Positions 34,636 to 44,151 of a DNA stretch of 60,538 nt are shown one piece after another; positions within the stretch are counted from its first letter, which is position 1; each line of letters starts with the position of its first letter. This DNA comes from Anaerotignum sp. (GTDB lineage: Bacteria > Bacillota > Clostridia > Lachnospirales > Anaerotignaceae): contig NZ_DAOUQB010000017.1 of assembly GCF_030625865.1 (NCBI RefSeq), forward strand, positions 1 to 60,538. Direction: 5' to 3'. Below the pieces are notes generated by a model. The model did not search any database, was not told the origin of the DNA, and saw only the letters and a list, made by a program, of their open reading frames with translations. The translations under genes and the position numbers were made by a program.

Positions 34636-35070
34636 AAAGCCCCTCCATTCACCCTCCGTGCCAAAAAACTATAATTTAAAAATAAAAGTATTAAAGCACA
34701 TCAATCAGATTTTAATTTTAACAAATTTTAACAACTTTACAAAAATTATAACATGTATTTTTCATTTTGCAACATTTTTATCAACTTTCCATGCAAAAAT
34801 TACATTGATTGAAAGCACTTTGTAATTATTTAATAAAACCAAAAAAAAATTTATATTAAACTTTTCTTGGATTTATTAGAATTCGTTTTTTTATTGTTTT
34901 TACTAAAATCCGTTGGTTTTTATGTTCTTCTATGGTATAATTAAAAAAATAACAAAATGTAAAATATTTTCATAAAACGAAAATTTTTCAAAATATTCCT
35001 TGCGCTTTTTCAATGAAATAATCCTATTATTTTTTCTAATAAATTCACGTTAAAGAAAAGAGGTGTAGCC
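34636..35070. other. AT-rich region between chemoreceptor and hypothetical gene
   Basis: This 435-base stretch contains a candidate plus-strand promoter (TTGGTT at 34913-34918, 17-base spacer, TATAAT at 34936-34941) for the hypothetical gene at 35071. No other gene or repeat was seen. Confidence 0.5.
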
Positions 35071-35562
35071 ATGCTTAGTGAATACATAGGTATGATCGGT
35101 GCAGTAGCTGGTTCTGTTAGTACACTGCTTGTTATGGAAGGAATTCGTCATATGGGTGGTGTAAAACTTTTCCTACGAGACATACGATTTAAGTACCGCT
35201 TAAACAGCAGTTTTAGCAATTCCTTATATGAAGACATCAAGCAACCTTTTCGACTGGGCTATGATTTGGATATCTATAATTGCGGCAATATCCCCAAGCT
35301 GGCTCATGATTTTTCTCTGGCATTTTATAAAGGCAGTAGTCTGGTTCTAGAAGCTAACCCCAAATGTGACAAAAGTGCATTTAATGTCAATCCCAGAGAA
35401 ATCATTTCAGTTTCCCAAGTTTTTGATATGGATGATATAGACAATGCCCTAGTAGGAATAACCAAAATTGTACTGAAATACAAAACTACAAAGCGTCGCA
35501 CCCATAAATTTGTTCTGTACCAAGGTCAGCCTCTCTATCCAGATACGGCAAAAAAAGCCTGA
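35071..35562 (+). CDS. Hypothetical protein with N-terminal membrane segment
   Basis: I do not recognise this 163-residue protein. It opens with a hydrophobic helix (IGMIGAVAGSVSTLLVMEGI, about 6-25), followed by a soluble, probably beta-rich domain with IYNCGNIPKL and ALVGITKIVLKYKTTKRRTH. The N-terminal segment lacks a signal cleavage site, so an anchored cytoplasmic or surface protein is likely. The ribosome site is AAAGAGGTG. It is a single-gene unit. Confidence 0.65.
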   Translation: MLSEYIGMIGAVAGSVSTLLVMEGIRHMGGVKLFLRDIRFKYRLNSSFSNSLYEDIKQPFRLGYDLDIYNCGNIPKLAHDFSLAFYKGSSLVLEANPKCDKSAFNVNPREIISVSQVFDMDDIDNALVGITKIVLKYKTTKRRTHKFVLYQGQPLYPDTAKKA

Positions 35563-35589
35563 TGCAAAAAACTAATATAAATTATTTTA

Positions 35590-35617
35590 GGGCGTCATCA
35601 TAAAGCGATGCGCCCTT
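35590..35617 (+). terminator. Candidate terminator after the hypothetical gene
   Basis: GGGCG-T-CATC pairs with GATG-CGCCC around ATAAAGC with one bulged base. The following tract is only moderately T-rich. Confidence 0.5.
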
Positions 35618-35794
35618 GTATTCATTTTTTTCATTTAAAATGATGGTCATTAAAAAAATTATTTTGATCTTTTAAATAAAATGGACCCATAGGTATTGCT
35701 GCCAAACACATACGCTTGCAAATAGAAGATTGTAACTCTATTTGAAAAAATAAATGTGAATATTTAAAAATCCTTCAAAATAATTTTGCTGCAT

Positions 35795-35844
35795 AAAAAG
35801 ATGCCCTTTAAAGAAACGTACGAAACAATTTCTTAAAGGACATC
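35795..35844 (-). terminator. Terminator of the pantothenate operon
   Basis: GATGCCCTTTAAAGAAA pairs, with a mismatch and a bulge, with TTTCTTAAAGGACATC, and a T run follows on the minus strand. It lies 30 bases beyond panC. Confidence 0.75.
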
Positions 35845-35874
35845 ATTTTAAGTCTTTTATTAGCAAAAGATAGC

Positions 35875-36720
35875 TTATATCTTATAAGCAATATTGTCGA
35901 TCAATCTAGTTTTTCCAATAAACACCGCTACAGGAATCAAAATAGAGTTTGCAATCTTCCCTTTCAACACCTGGAGACTTTCGCTGTCAACAATTTCAAC
36001 GTAGTCTATTTCTGCCAATGGTTCCTGCACAATGCAAGAGAGCAAAGCTGCTTTCAAAACAGAAGCATTGCGTTCACCATTATTCAATGCATTTTTCGCC
36101 ACTTCTAAACTCCGGCTTAAAACAAGGGCTGCTTGCCGCTCCTCTGGAGATAAATACACGTTCCTTGAACTTCTTGCTAAGCCATCTGACTCTCTGACAA
36201 TAGGGCAAACAACAATCTCCACATCAAGGTTCAAATCCCGCACCATTCTCTTGATCACAGTCACCTGCTGGGCATCTTTCTGACCAAAGTACGCCTTATC
36301 TGGCTGAATGATATTGAAAAACTTAGATACCACCAAACAAACCCCATCAAAATGCCCCGGTCTTTTGCTACCGCAAAGCACATCCGTTAAACCGGAAACA
36401 TGAACCATTGTGGATTGATCTGGAAAATACAGTTCTTTTGCATCCGGAGAAAAAACAACATGAACGCCAACACCTTGGCATAGACTGCAGTCCTTTTCCA
36501 AATCTCTTGGATAGGCGTCAAAATCCTCCGTTGGGCCAAACTGGGTAGGGTTCACGAAAATGCTCACAACCACCCTATCATTCTCCCTAGCAGCTCGTTC
36601 GATCAGACTTTGATGCCCCTCGTGAAGCGCTCCCATAGTTGGCACAAATCCAACAGAATGCCCCTCTTTTTTCCATTTTTTCACAATGCCTTGCATCTCT
36701 TTTATTGATTTTACAAGCAT
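35875..36720 (-). CDS. panC: Pantothenate synthetase
   Basis: This 281-residue enzyme joins pantoate and beta-alanine with ATP to give pantothenate. Family motifs are VGFVPTMGALHEGH (ATP-binding HIGH-like), VSIFVNPTQFGPTEDFDAYPR, YFGQKDAQQVTVIKRM and SDGLARSSRNVYLSPEER. Length is typical. It lies 18 bases after panB with ribosome site GGGAG and is the last gene of the operon. No panD is visible, so beta-alanine must come from a gene elsewhere or from uptake. Confidence 0.97.
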   Translation of the reverse strand: MLVKSIKEMQGIVKKWKKEGHSVGFVPTMGALHEGHQSLIERAARENDRVVVSIFVNPTQFGPTEDFDAYPRDLEKDCSLCQGVGVHVVFSPDAKELYFPDQSTMVHVSGLTDVLCGSKRPGHFDGVCLVVSKFFNIIQPDKAYFGQKDAQQVTVIKRMVRDLNLDVEIVVCPIVRESDGLARSSRNVYLSPEERQAALVLSRSLEVAKNALNNGERNASVLKAALLSCIVQEPLAEIDYVEIVDSESLQVLKGKIANSILIPVAVFIGKTRLIDNIAYKI

Positions 36721-36738
36721 AATTCTATCTCCCGTTTT

Positions 36739-37566
36739 TTAATATAGCTTCTTTAATTGCTCTTCATCTATTTTAAAGGTATGTTTTTCCTCAGGGAAAT
36801 GGCCTTCCGCCACCTCCTCGATATACATACCAATTGCTTCTTTCATTGTTTTCCCTATATTTGCATATTGCTTTACAAACTTCGGTACAAAATCATCAAA
36901 CATTCCCAGCATATCTTGATAAACTAAGATTTGCCCGTCACATTCCTTGCCTGCACCAATGCCAATGGTAGGAATAGAAACTGCCTTTGTAATCAGTGCA
37001 GCAACCTTTGCGGGAATCCCCTCCAAAACAATAGCAAAGGCTCCGGCCTCCTCTAGGGCAACTGCATCAGCAATTAACTGCTTTGCCGTTTCTTCACTTT
37101 TTCCCTGTACTTTAAAACCACCAAAAGCGTTCACTGACTGAGGTGTTAATCCCAAATGCCCCATAACCGGAATTTGCGCCGCCACAATTGCACGCACCTG
37201 AGGCAACACGTTGGCACCGCCCTCAAGCTTTACCCCATGAGCGCCCCCTTCTTTTACCATGCGCCCTGCATGATAAATTGCATCCTCAATTGACGTATGG
37301 TAGGATAAAAAAGGCATATCGCTGACAATTAAGGCACTTTTCGCCCCTTTTTTCACCGCTTTTGTGTGATAAATTATTTCATCAACGGTAACAGATAAAG
37401 TGTCCTCCTCGCCTTTAATTACCATACCGAGGGAATCGCCAATTAAAATTGCGTTAATCCCACTTTCGTCGATAATCTTCGCCATAGAATAATCATAAGC
37501 TGTGAGCATCGTTAACTTTTTACCTTGAACCTTTGCTTCTTTAAATGTCAAAACAGTATTTTTCAT
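36739..37566 (-). CDS. panB: Ketopantoate hydroxymethyltransferase
   Basis: This 275-residue TIM-barrel enzyme adds a hydroxymethyl group from methylene-tetrahydrofolate to 2-ketoisovalerate, the first step of pantothenate synthesis. Motifs are [43 protein letters not shown] and [20 protein letters not shown]. The start at 37566 overlaps the upstream stop as ATGA with AAGGG upstream. The substrate 2-ketoisovalerate is made by ilvD, encoded about 16 kb away in this window. Confidence 0.96.
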   Translation of the reverse strand: MKNTVLTFKEAKVQGKKLTMLTAYDYSMAKIIDESGINAILIGDSLGMVIKGEEDTLSVTVDEIIYHTKAVKKGAKSALIVSDMPFLSYHTSIEDAIYHAGRMVKEGGAHGVKLEGGANVLPQVRAIVAAQIPVMGHLGLTPQSVNAFGGFKVQGKSEETAKQLIADAVALEEAGAFAIVLEGIPAKVAALITKAVSIPTIGIGAGKECDGQILVYQDMLGMFDDFVPKFVKQYANIGKTMKEAIGMYIEEVAEGHFPEEKHTFKIDEEQLKKLY

Positions 37567-38434
37567 TTTTCCAACCCTTTCAAACAAAATTCAATCTTAT
37601 TGTAGTTTTCCGCTTTTTCCCCAGTTTCCTTTTTCCGTGCAAGTTCTAATAGATGGAGAGAGAGCTTTTTATAAATCTCCTCATCTTCTTTTTTAATCAC
37701 AGAAAGATGCCGCTGAAGTGTTTTCCAATCTCCTCTGAGCACCGGCCCTGTGAGAGAAGAAAGAAACCCTTTTTCTTCAATATTTCTGATATTGCCCTTT
37801 ACCAAAGGCATAACGACGGAAATTGCTTCTTCTTTTGAAAGGCCCATATCCAGAAAATAGGAAACCCCTATATCCAAAAGAGAGAGCGTGAGGTTAGATA
37901 CAAAGACATTGGCAAGGTGATATATCGCCGCAGTTTCTGCACTTCGAATAAAATAGAAATTTCCTATTTTCTTCATCATCTGCAAAATGGCATCTTCATC
38001 ACCGTGTGAAAAATCTCCTTCCAAGGAAAATTTCACAGTCTGCAATTCCTTGAAATCCACGGTTTTATGGGAAAATGCGTAGATTGGATGGATTGAATAA
38101 ACGGTTGCACCTGCCTTTTTAGAAAGCTGCAATACCGTAGAAGGAAGTGATCCACTGGCATGGCAAATTGATTTGCCTTTTACGTTCAACTTAGAAATTT
38201 CATGATCTATCGCTAAGATTGTGTCATCGGGAGTTGTAATCCATATTATTTCGTTATCTTGAACAATTTCTTCTATGCTTGTATAAATATTCGTATTTGT
38301 CAATCGGCAAGCCTCTTGGGTATGCTCTAACGTTCTGCCGAAAAAGCCGCTTACCGTAAGCCCATGATATAAAAAGTAACGAGCAAGGTTTACCCCTACT
38401 TTTCCGGGCCCAATAAATCCAATTTTGATATCAT
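37563..38434 (-). pseudogene. panG: PanG-like ketopantoate reductase (Rossmann/DUF2520) with 2-base frameshift at the start
   Basis: In one frame the protein reads IKIGFIGPGKVGVNLARYFL (glycine-rich NAD(P)-binding loop) and continues through a DUF2520 helical domain (SAETAAIYHLANVFVSNLTL, then MPLVKGNIRNI) to the stop at 37563. The only ATG with a ribosome site (GGAGG, at 38434) is out of frame by two bases: the DNA reads ATGATATCAAAATT where ATGATCAAAATT would restore the frame. PanG-type DUF2520 proteins replace PanE as ketopantoate reductase, and the overlap with panB supports this. Either the gene is disrupted, the assembly has an error, or translation starts at a non-standard codon. A TTG at 38303 would lose the nucleotide-binding loop. 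Confidence 0.7.
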
Positions 38435-38447
38435 ACCACCTCCAAAT

Positions 38448-38657
38448 TCATGGTACAACATCCGTGTCAATCTCATTCCCGATAGATATGAGTTGCCGTA
38501 AAATCAAAACTATTTTTCCAACGAACTGTTCTTTTTTGAAATCTTGCCTCTCTAGAATAGATAAGGTGACCTCATGAAACAGCGTTGATAAAACAAAAAG
38601 CCCTGGTGCAGTTTTTTCAATACCACCCGCTGACAAGAATACCACCAAACCCTTCAT
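38448..38657 (-). CDS. Possible small gene upstream of the pan operon (69 residues)
   Basis: The frame runs from an ATG at 38657 (AAAGGTTG upstream) to a TGA 14 bases before the panG-like start. The product (MKGLVVFLSAGGIEKTAPGL and onward) has no family I recognise; it is amphipathic with a central helical part. Its position just ahead of the operon's ribosome site would allow it to be cotranscribed. It may equally be a chance frame. Confidence 0.35.
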   Translation of the reverse strand: MKGLVVFLSAGGIEKTAPGLFVLSTLFHEVTLSILERQDFKKEQFVGKIVLILRQLISIGNEIDTDVVP

Positions 38658-39035
38658 AACTCAACCTTTTTTTACAAATGTTATTAAATTTTAGTCAGTT
38701 TTTATACAAAAAAGCACCTATATTTTTACCTATGCCCTTTAAATTTCTATTTTTATTCATTTTATTTCATTTTTCGGCAAAAAACCTTTTTTATTACAAA
38801 GCATTCTTGTTATAATGAATAAAAATTCAATTGTATTATTTAACTCTTTGACCAAAATATTCACAGAATCCAAAGCTTTTGTAATATAAAAAGTGCCTAT
38901 AGACAAGTCTATAGGCACTTTTTGTTATCTGTGAATGTTAAAAAAGTCTTACAACCAGAGCTTTAATTGCAAATTCATGCCATTTTGGCTATCACTTTAT
39001 AATTCCTTGGTAACCTTGGTAACACTTACAAAAAC
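38658..39035. other. Intergenic region between pan operon and diguanylate cyclase gene
   Basis: This 378-base AT-rich stretch holds the terminator at 38888-38923 and presumably the pan operon promoter. No other feature was seen. Confidence 0.5.
38888..38923 (-). terminator. Terminator of the diguanylate cyclase gene
   Basis: AAAAAGTGCCTATAGAC pairs perfectly with GTCTATAGGCACTTTTT around a tiny loop. It has T tracts in both directions and lies 112 bases beyond the stop. Confidence 0.85.
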
Positions 39036-40730
39036 TTATGTATCACAATTTCTTTTACTAACATACATTTTGGCTTCCCTTGCAGCTTTTTTTCCTTCCT
39101 TGTTTTGATACATAAAAGCATCTGCCATTTGGAATGCTTCATAAACATCGTTTCCCTGTGTATCCCCCTGGAAAGCCATTCCCCAAGATGCACTTAAATT
39201 ACAGTTCCCTTTCATATTATTATGGGTGATTTCCTTATTCAGCCTTTGCAAATAACTTTCCAGCTCTTCCCGCTCCCCCCTAAGAACAACTGCAAACTCA
39301 TCACCGCCAATACGAAAGCAATTCCCGATTTCTGAAAAAACCTTTTGGATGCATTCGGCCATACCACAAATCAATTGGTCCCCCATCCAATGGCCATAGG
39401 AATCATTGGCAAATTTCAATCCATCCACATCCAAAACACAGATTGCATTTTCTATTCTTTCATCAGGCTCCATTTGCTCCAATTCCTTAAGCCTCATATC
39501 AAAGGCATATCGGTTTCCAAGCTGTGTCAACGCATCGGTGTAAGCGGCCTTCTTATATGCCGCCGCTTCCATTCCCATTTGAATCAACACCATATTTTTG
39601 TCCATTTCCCCTTTTAGAATAATCACCAAAGCCAGTAATGTTCCAATACGAAGTAATAATGCACTGTCGTACTGATCAGACACATAAAAGTAAACAATAT
39701 TAAGCATTCCAAAAAAAAGAAATACACCAAAGCCTAGAAATAAAAATTTGGATTTATTACAAGAATGGTTGCAAATACATTGCACCATGGTATACACAAG
39801 TAAAAGCATCTCCAACAAAAGAATACAATGTGAAACAGGGATCCATTCATAAAAATCAACTAAACCAAGAGTTTGGACAAGCACCATTACAAAAAAGTTA
39901 ACTCCGGCTACCACACACAATAAATTATAAAGCCATTGTCTTTTTGGTTGCAAGGCATTACTTAAAAATAATAGAGACGGAATAGGCATCAGCGCAACAG
40001 ACAGAAAAACCATTTGATAATTCATTAATACATTGCCACAAAAAAATTGAAGAAACCTAGCTTCACCCAAAAACCAAATCCCCAATAAAAGGGCAAACAG
40101 ACCTAGATATATTAAATTTGCAGAACGGCGAATTTTATAGATATACATCCCATAAAAAATCAAAACCAACGCAAACAATAACACCAAAACACTCATAAAC
40201 GCTGCCATTACATAAGTTTCTGCTATATGAAACAATATAGCACTTTTACTTCCCATCATTACTTCACTCAGCTTCTCACTATTTTGCTTGTAAACTGACA
40301 CTGTTGTAAACTTCACCACCTGCCCAGCTTGAATTTGTGGCAGTGTAACAATATTCCATGCGTTGCCAGGGGTTTGGGGAAAGGTTGGAATATCTTCCGC
40401 TTTTTCAAAAGAATAGATAACTTTATCATCCAAAGAAACAAAAACTTCTTGATGGGAAGATCGAAATCCTAAACAAGTACCTGCCGGTACCTCTTCTTGG
40501 AAAGTTCTATATATTGTAAAAGGCTTTCCCGAAGCATATGGAATTTTGCCGGGCAGGGTAAATTCTCCATCTTGTCCATCCGCTGCTTCAAAAGACCATC
40601 CATCATTCATAAAAGTAATTTTCTCTTGATTTAAGTTTAATTTTCTTTTATCAAACAAAAGAGAAACTCCACAAATTAAGAAGCTTACTGCCAATGCTAC
40701 AGATAAAACCCCAATCATTATCCTTCTCAT
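39036..40730 (-). CDS. Membrane-bound diguanylate cyclase (7TM sensor plus GGDEF)
   Basis: This 564-residue protein has an N-terminal membrane segment, an extracellular beta-rich domain (about 30-165) like 7TMR-DISM sensors, seven or eight membrane helices (about 170-380) and a C-terminal GGDEF domain (about 400-555) with an intact GGDEF at 475-479. It would make cyclic di-GMP from two GTP on an external cue. The RxxD inhibitory site expected just before GGDEF is absent (NCFRIGGDEF), so product inhibition may be missing. The start at 40730 has GGGGAG 7 bases upstream. It is a single-gene unit with terminators on both sides. Confidence 0.9.
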   Translation of the reverse strand: MRRIMIGVLSVALAVSFLICGVSLLFDKRKLNLNQEKITFMNDGWSFEAADGQDGEFTLPGKIPYASGKPFTIYRTFQEEVPAGTCLGFRSSHQEVFVSLDDKVIYSFEKAEDIPTFPQTPGNAWNIVTLPQIQAGQVVKFTTVSVYKQNSEKLSEVMMGSKSAILFHIAETYVMAAFMSVLVLLFALVLIFYGMYIYKIRRSANLIYLGLFALLLGIWFLGEARFLQFFCGNVLMNYQMVFLSVALMPIPSLLFLSNALQPKRQWLYNLLCVVAGVNFFVMVLVQTLGLVDFYEWIPVSHCILLLEMLLLVYTMVQCICNHSCNKSKFLFLGFGVFLFFGMLNIVYFYVSDQYDSALLLRIGTLLALVIILKGEMDKNMVLIQMGMEAAAYKKAAYTDALTQLGNRYAFDMRLKELEQMEPDERIENAICVLDVDGLKFANDSYGHWMGDQLICGMAECIQKVFSEIGNCFRIGGDEFAVVLRGEREELESYLQRLNKEITHNNMKGNCNLSASWGMAFQGDTQGNDVYEAFQMADAFMYQNKEGKKAAREAKMYVSKRNCDT

Positions 40731-41050
40731 AAACCATCTCCCCAATCAGGTGAAGCAAAAAATAATTCGTAAGCTAAAATAAAAAATATTATCTATTTTA
40801 TCATATTTTTCTTTATAAAATATAAATATTTTTAAAAAAACATCCTATTCTTAACAAAAAAATAGGATGTTTTACATAAACTCGGTCTTCTATTTTGCTG
40901 TCAGAACAATCTCTTGTCTTTTTTTATTCAAAAATTCTTAAGAAATAGTCTAACAAAACTCCACAAAATGAAAACATTTACAGCTTTTAATTTTCCAGGA
41001 CTTTCTCTAAGAAAATCCGTACAAAAATATATTATTCAAAAACAATACCA
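40731..41050. other. Intergenic region between diguanylate cyclase and small helical protein genes
   Basis: This 320-base stretch contains the terminator at 40837-40873 and the AT-rich upstream region of the cyclase gene. No gene was seen. Confidence 0.5.
40837..40873 (-). terminator. Terminator downstream of the small gene at 41051
   Basis: AAAACATCCTATT pairs with AATAGGATGTTTT with an 11-base loop and flanking T tract on the minus strand. Confidence 0.75.
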
Positions 41051-41296
41051 TCATCGGGAATTTAAAAGAAACATTGCTTTTTCTGTAATACCCGTAACAA
41101 TGTAATCGGCACCACAACATAAATCAATTTCAATTACTTCAATATAACCTTGGTTTCCTAAAATCGGAATGGCTTCCAACAATTCTGGCATAGTTAAGGA
41201 ATCACTCAGCTTCATGATATCCGTTAAATCCAACTCTTTACCATTGATACAGTGATCTTGCACAATTTTTAAAATCTCTTTCTGTTTTTCATTCAC
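41051..41296 (-). CDS. Small hypothetical protein, winged-helix-like
   Basis: This 81-residue protein is translated from a GTG at 41296 behind GGAGGGG. Its sequence (NEKQKEILKIVQDHCINGKE, a helical LTMPELLEAIPILGNQGYIE stretch, then IVTGITEKAMFLLN) fits a small winged helix of the kind found in many uncharacterised Firmicute proteins. A CC pair lies in the wing. No regulatory target is suggested by neighbours. A longer frame upstream has no ribosome site. Confidence 0.6.
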   Translation of the reverse strand: MNEKQKEILKIVQDHCINGKELDLTDIMKLSDSLTMPELLEAIPILGNQGYIEVIEIDLCCGADYIVTGITEKAMFLLNSR

Positions 41297-41624
41297 ATTG
41301 TACCCCTCCCTATTTATACAGTATACCATAAAACAAGGGAAACCTAAGTATCTATTTATAAAAAATACTAATTTGGAGTATGGATTTTTTTCAAAAAATG
41401 TCGTATCTCTAATCAAAAGGGTTTAATCCCCATCTCTTTTTTAGAAATATTGCCTTCTGCATAAAGAAAAAGCCCCAATCACCAAAACCTTGCAAAGCAA
41501 ATCTTACAAGAAGTAATCGGGCTATTTCAAAAAGTACTGACTATAGGGAACTCCCTTAAGTATCTTTTATATCTTTCGAAAGGATCTGGTTTCTAACAAG
41601 AAATCTATACCTCCCAAACGTCTA
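41297..41624. other. Intergenic region downstream of glnN
   Basis: This 328-base stretch holds the glnN terminator (41468-41524) and the promoter region of the small gene at 41051. Nothing else was seen. Confidence 0.5.
41468..41524 (-). terminator. Terminator of glnN
   Basis: On the minus strand AGCCCGATTAC pairs with GGTGATTGGGGCT (G-T pairs allowed), with an inner TTGTAA/TTGCAA arm and a T run after it. It lies about 100 bases beyond the glnN stop. Confidence 0.65.
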
Positions 41625-43721
41625 TTATAATACGCTGAATAACAATTCACCATAAGTAGGGAAAGGCCAATATTTTTCGCCAACCTCTTCCTCCATCTGA
41701 TCTGCAACCCTACGCAACTCCTCCATAGCAGGAATCACTGCATTCTTGTAATGTTCTGCCTCTGCCTGACCGTCTCCGATTTCTTTTGCTTTTGTCAAAG
41801 TATCCTGAAGTTTCTTGATTTTCTCAACAAATTCAGCACTTAAATCAGAAAGCTCCATAACCAAACCTTCTTCACTTTGGCAATTCATTGCAGTAGAAAC
41901 CTGTCTTTTCAAAGCAACAGTCTCTGCCAATTCCTTTACATAAGCACTGACAGCAGGTAAAATACTCTTCTTTGCAAGGTCTAACATAGTCAAAGCTTCG
42001 ATATGCACTACTTTCACATAACCTTCTACCAAAATTTCATAGCGGGAATGAATTTCCTCTTTTGTTAAAACACCATGCTTTGTAAAAGCAGTAACATTTT
42101 TCTCTTTCAAGTAGTAAGGTAAAGCATCAACCGTTGTTTTCAAGTTCAAAAGACCTCTTTTTTCTGCCTCCACAACCCATTCATCAGAATAGTTGTTGCC
42201 ATTGAAAATAATACGATTGTGTTCAATGACAGTCTTACGGATTAATTCATTGGCAGCAGTGGCAAAATCTTTGGCAACCTCAAGTTGATCCGCAAACTGA
42301 GACAACTCCTCCGCAACAATGGTATTTAATATAAAGTTAGGGCAAGCAATGGAAACAGAACTGCCTAACATACGGAACTCAAATTTATTTCCGGTAAAAG
42401 CAAAGGGTGAAGTTCTATTTCTATCTGTAGTATCCTTGAAGAATCTAGGCAGAACATGAACACCAACTTTCATCATTTCTCTGTCCTTACCTGCATATTC
42501 CGCACCGCTTTCAATGCTATCCAATACTGCCTGCAAATCCTCGCCCACAAACATGGAAACGATGGCAGGAGGTGCTTCATTGGCACCCAAACGATGATCA
42601 TTGCCAGCGGAAGCAACAGCAACACGCAGCATATCCTGATATTCGTCCACCGCCTTAATCAAAGCTACTAAAAACAGCAAAAATCTTGTATTTTCCGCAG
42701 GAGAATCACCGGGTTCCAGTAAGTTTGCACCTCTGTCTGTAGAAATAGACCAGTTGTTATGCTTCCCGCTGCCATTTACGCCATCAAAGGGCTTTTCATG
42801 CAAAAGACAAACCAGATTATGCTTATCAGCAACCTTTTTCATCAATTCCATAGTAACCTGATTGTGATCACAGGCGATATTTACTGTTGTAAAAATAGGC
42901 GCCAACTCATGTTGTGCAGGTGCAACCTCGTTATGCTCCGTTTTTGCCAAAATACCCAGTTTCCAAAGTTCTTCGTTTAAATCTGCCATAAATGCCTTTA
43001 CTCTGGGTTTGATGATACCAAAATAATGATCATCTAATTCCTGTCCTTTAGGGGGCTTTGCGCCAAAAAGGGTTCTGCCGCAGTAAACCAAATCCTTACG
43101 CTTTAAGTAAACGCCCTTATCAATCAAAAAATACTCCTGTTCGGAACCAACCGTTGTATTCACACGGCTTGTTTCTGTATCACCAAACAATCTGATCATA
43201 CGCATTGCTTGCTTGTTAAACGCTTCCATGGAACGCAGCAATGGCGTTTTCTTATCCAAAGCCTGGCCGCCATAGGAATAAAATGCCGTGGGAATACATA
43301 ATGTATTATCTTTAATAAACGCAAAAGAGGTTGGATCCCAAGCAGTATAGCCTCTTGCTTCAAAGGTAGCACGCAGTCCGCCGTTAGGGAAACTGGATGC
43401 ATCTGGCTCACCTTGAATCAATTCTTTTCCGGAAAACTCCATAATAACCTGACCATTACCCACAGGAGCAATAAAACTGTCGTGTTTTTCCGCCGTAATT
43501 CCTGTCATAGGCTGGAACCAGTGTGTAAAGTGAGTTGTGCCCTTTTCAACGGCCCAATCTTTCATAGCATTTGCTACAATATCTGCTACTTCCTTGTCTA
43601 ACCGCTTTCCTTCTTGCATTACCTTACACATTGTTTTATAGGTGCTTTTTGGCAATCTTTCCTTCATCACGCCTTCATGAAAAACCATTGAGCCAAATAA
43701 TTCGGGAACTTTATTTTCCAT
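41625..43721 (-). CDS. glnN: Glutamine synthetase type III
   Basis: This 698-residue enzyme makes glutamine from glutamate, ammonia and ATP. Its length and motifs such as [58 protein letters not shown] and [15 protein letters not shown] identify the GSIII (GlnN) group of large hexamer-pair enzymes common in Bacteroidetes and some Clostridia. It is a single-gene unit with a consensus promoter (43860-43888) and a long hairpin at the 5' end of its mRNA. It is divergent from asnB, which consumes glutamine. Confidence 0.96.
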   Translation of the reverse strand: MENKVPELFGSMVFHEGVMKERLPKSTYKTMCKVMQEGKRLDKEVADIVANAMKDWAVEKGTTHFTHWFQPMTGITAEKHDSFIAPVGNGQVIMEFSGKELIQGEPDASSFPNGGLRATFEARGYTAWDPTSFAFIKDNTLCIPTAFYSYGGQALDKKTPLLRSMEAFNKQAMRMIRLFGDTETSRVNTTVGSEQEYFLIDKGVYLKRKDLVYCGRTLFGAKPPKGQELDDHYFGIIKPRVKAFMADLNEELWKLGILAKTEHNEVAPAQHELAPIFTTVNIACDHNQVTMELMKKVADKHNLVCLLHEKPFDGVNGSGKHNNWSISTDRGANLLEPGDSPAENTRFLLFLVALIKAVDEYQDMLRVAVASAGNDHRLGANEAPPAIVSMFVGEDLQAVLDSIESGAEYAGKDREMMKVGVHVLPRFFKDTTDRNRTSPFAFTGNKFEFRMLGSSVSIACPNFILNTIVAEELSQFADQLEVAKDFATAANELIRKTVIEHNRIIFNGNNYSDEWVVEAEKRGLLNLKTTVDALPYYLKEKNVTAFTKHGVLTKEEIHSRYEILVEGYVKVVHIEALTMLDLAKKSILPAVSAYVKELAETVALKRQVSTAMNCQSEEGLVMELSDLSAEFVEKIKKLQDTLTKAKEIGDGQAEAEHYKNAVIPAMEELRRVADQMEEEVGEKYWPFPTYGELLFSVL

Positions 43722-43765
43722 ACTTTCCAGCCTCCTTTATCGTCTTGTTAACCCTCATCTATTTG

Positions 43766-43844
43766 GAGGGGGCTGCAGACAAACGCTCAGTCATAAGAAT
43801 ATTAAAAAATCTCTTATGGCAATGCGTCCACCCGCAGCCCCCTC
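43766..43844 (-). ncRNA. Long 5'-terminal hairpin in the glnN leader RNA
   Basis: A perfect 11-bp stem (GAGGGGGCTGC with GCAGCCCCCTC) closes a structure that contains further pairs GCG/CGC and CATAAGA/TCTTATG. The predicted transcription start (about 43853) is less than ten bases before the stem, and the structure ends 44 bases before the start codon. No T tract follows, so it is not a plain terminator. It may protect the mRNA end or act as a regulatory element; the class is not recognised. Confidence 0.55.
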
Positions 43845-43859
43845 GCTGTGTACCACGTC

Positions 43860-43888
43860 ATTATATGTTTTGCTTTGGTAACTGTCAA
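43860..43888 (-). promoter_or_regulatory. Consensus sigma-A promoter of glnN
   Basis: On the minus strand TTGACA (43883-43888) and TATAAT (43860-43865) match the consensus at all twelve positions with a 17-base spacer. Confidence 0.88.
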
Positions 43889-44116
43889 CAAAAATATTAA
43901 ACTGCAAAAAATAAAAAACGTAACGAAATTCACAGGAATGAATAAGGATTCCCTTCATTTTTAAAAAACCACTGTGCAATTTTCAGCCATTGGACATGCA
44001 CATTTGTCTTTTTTGTCTCCATTTCTGTTGTGGAAAAGGCAATCCAGATGAAATTATTTTGTAAAAATAGATAATTGCATGTAATATTTATAAATTAACT
44101 TCCAAAAATTTAACTA

Positions 44117-44145
44117 TTGACAGCAAAAACAAGGCAGTGTAAAAT
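44117..44145 (+). promoter_or_regulatory. Promoter of asnB
   Basis: TTGACA (44117-44122), a 17-base spacer and TAAAAT (44140-44145) lie directly upstream of the T-box leader. Confidence 0.82.
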
Positions 44146-44151
44146 ACACAC

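Noticed and set aside
41105-43721. glnN as an ordinary glnA
   Set aside because: At 698 residues with GSIII-specific motifs it is too long and too different from the 440-470 residue GSI enzymes.
43766-43844. Known glutamine riboswitch or ANTAR-type dual hairpin upstream of glnN
   Set aside because: I see neither the conserved bases of the glutamine riboswitch nor two hairpins with the AxxGxx loops of ANTAR targets, and no terminator follows.
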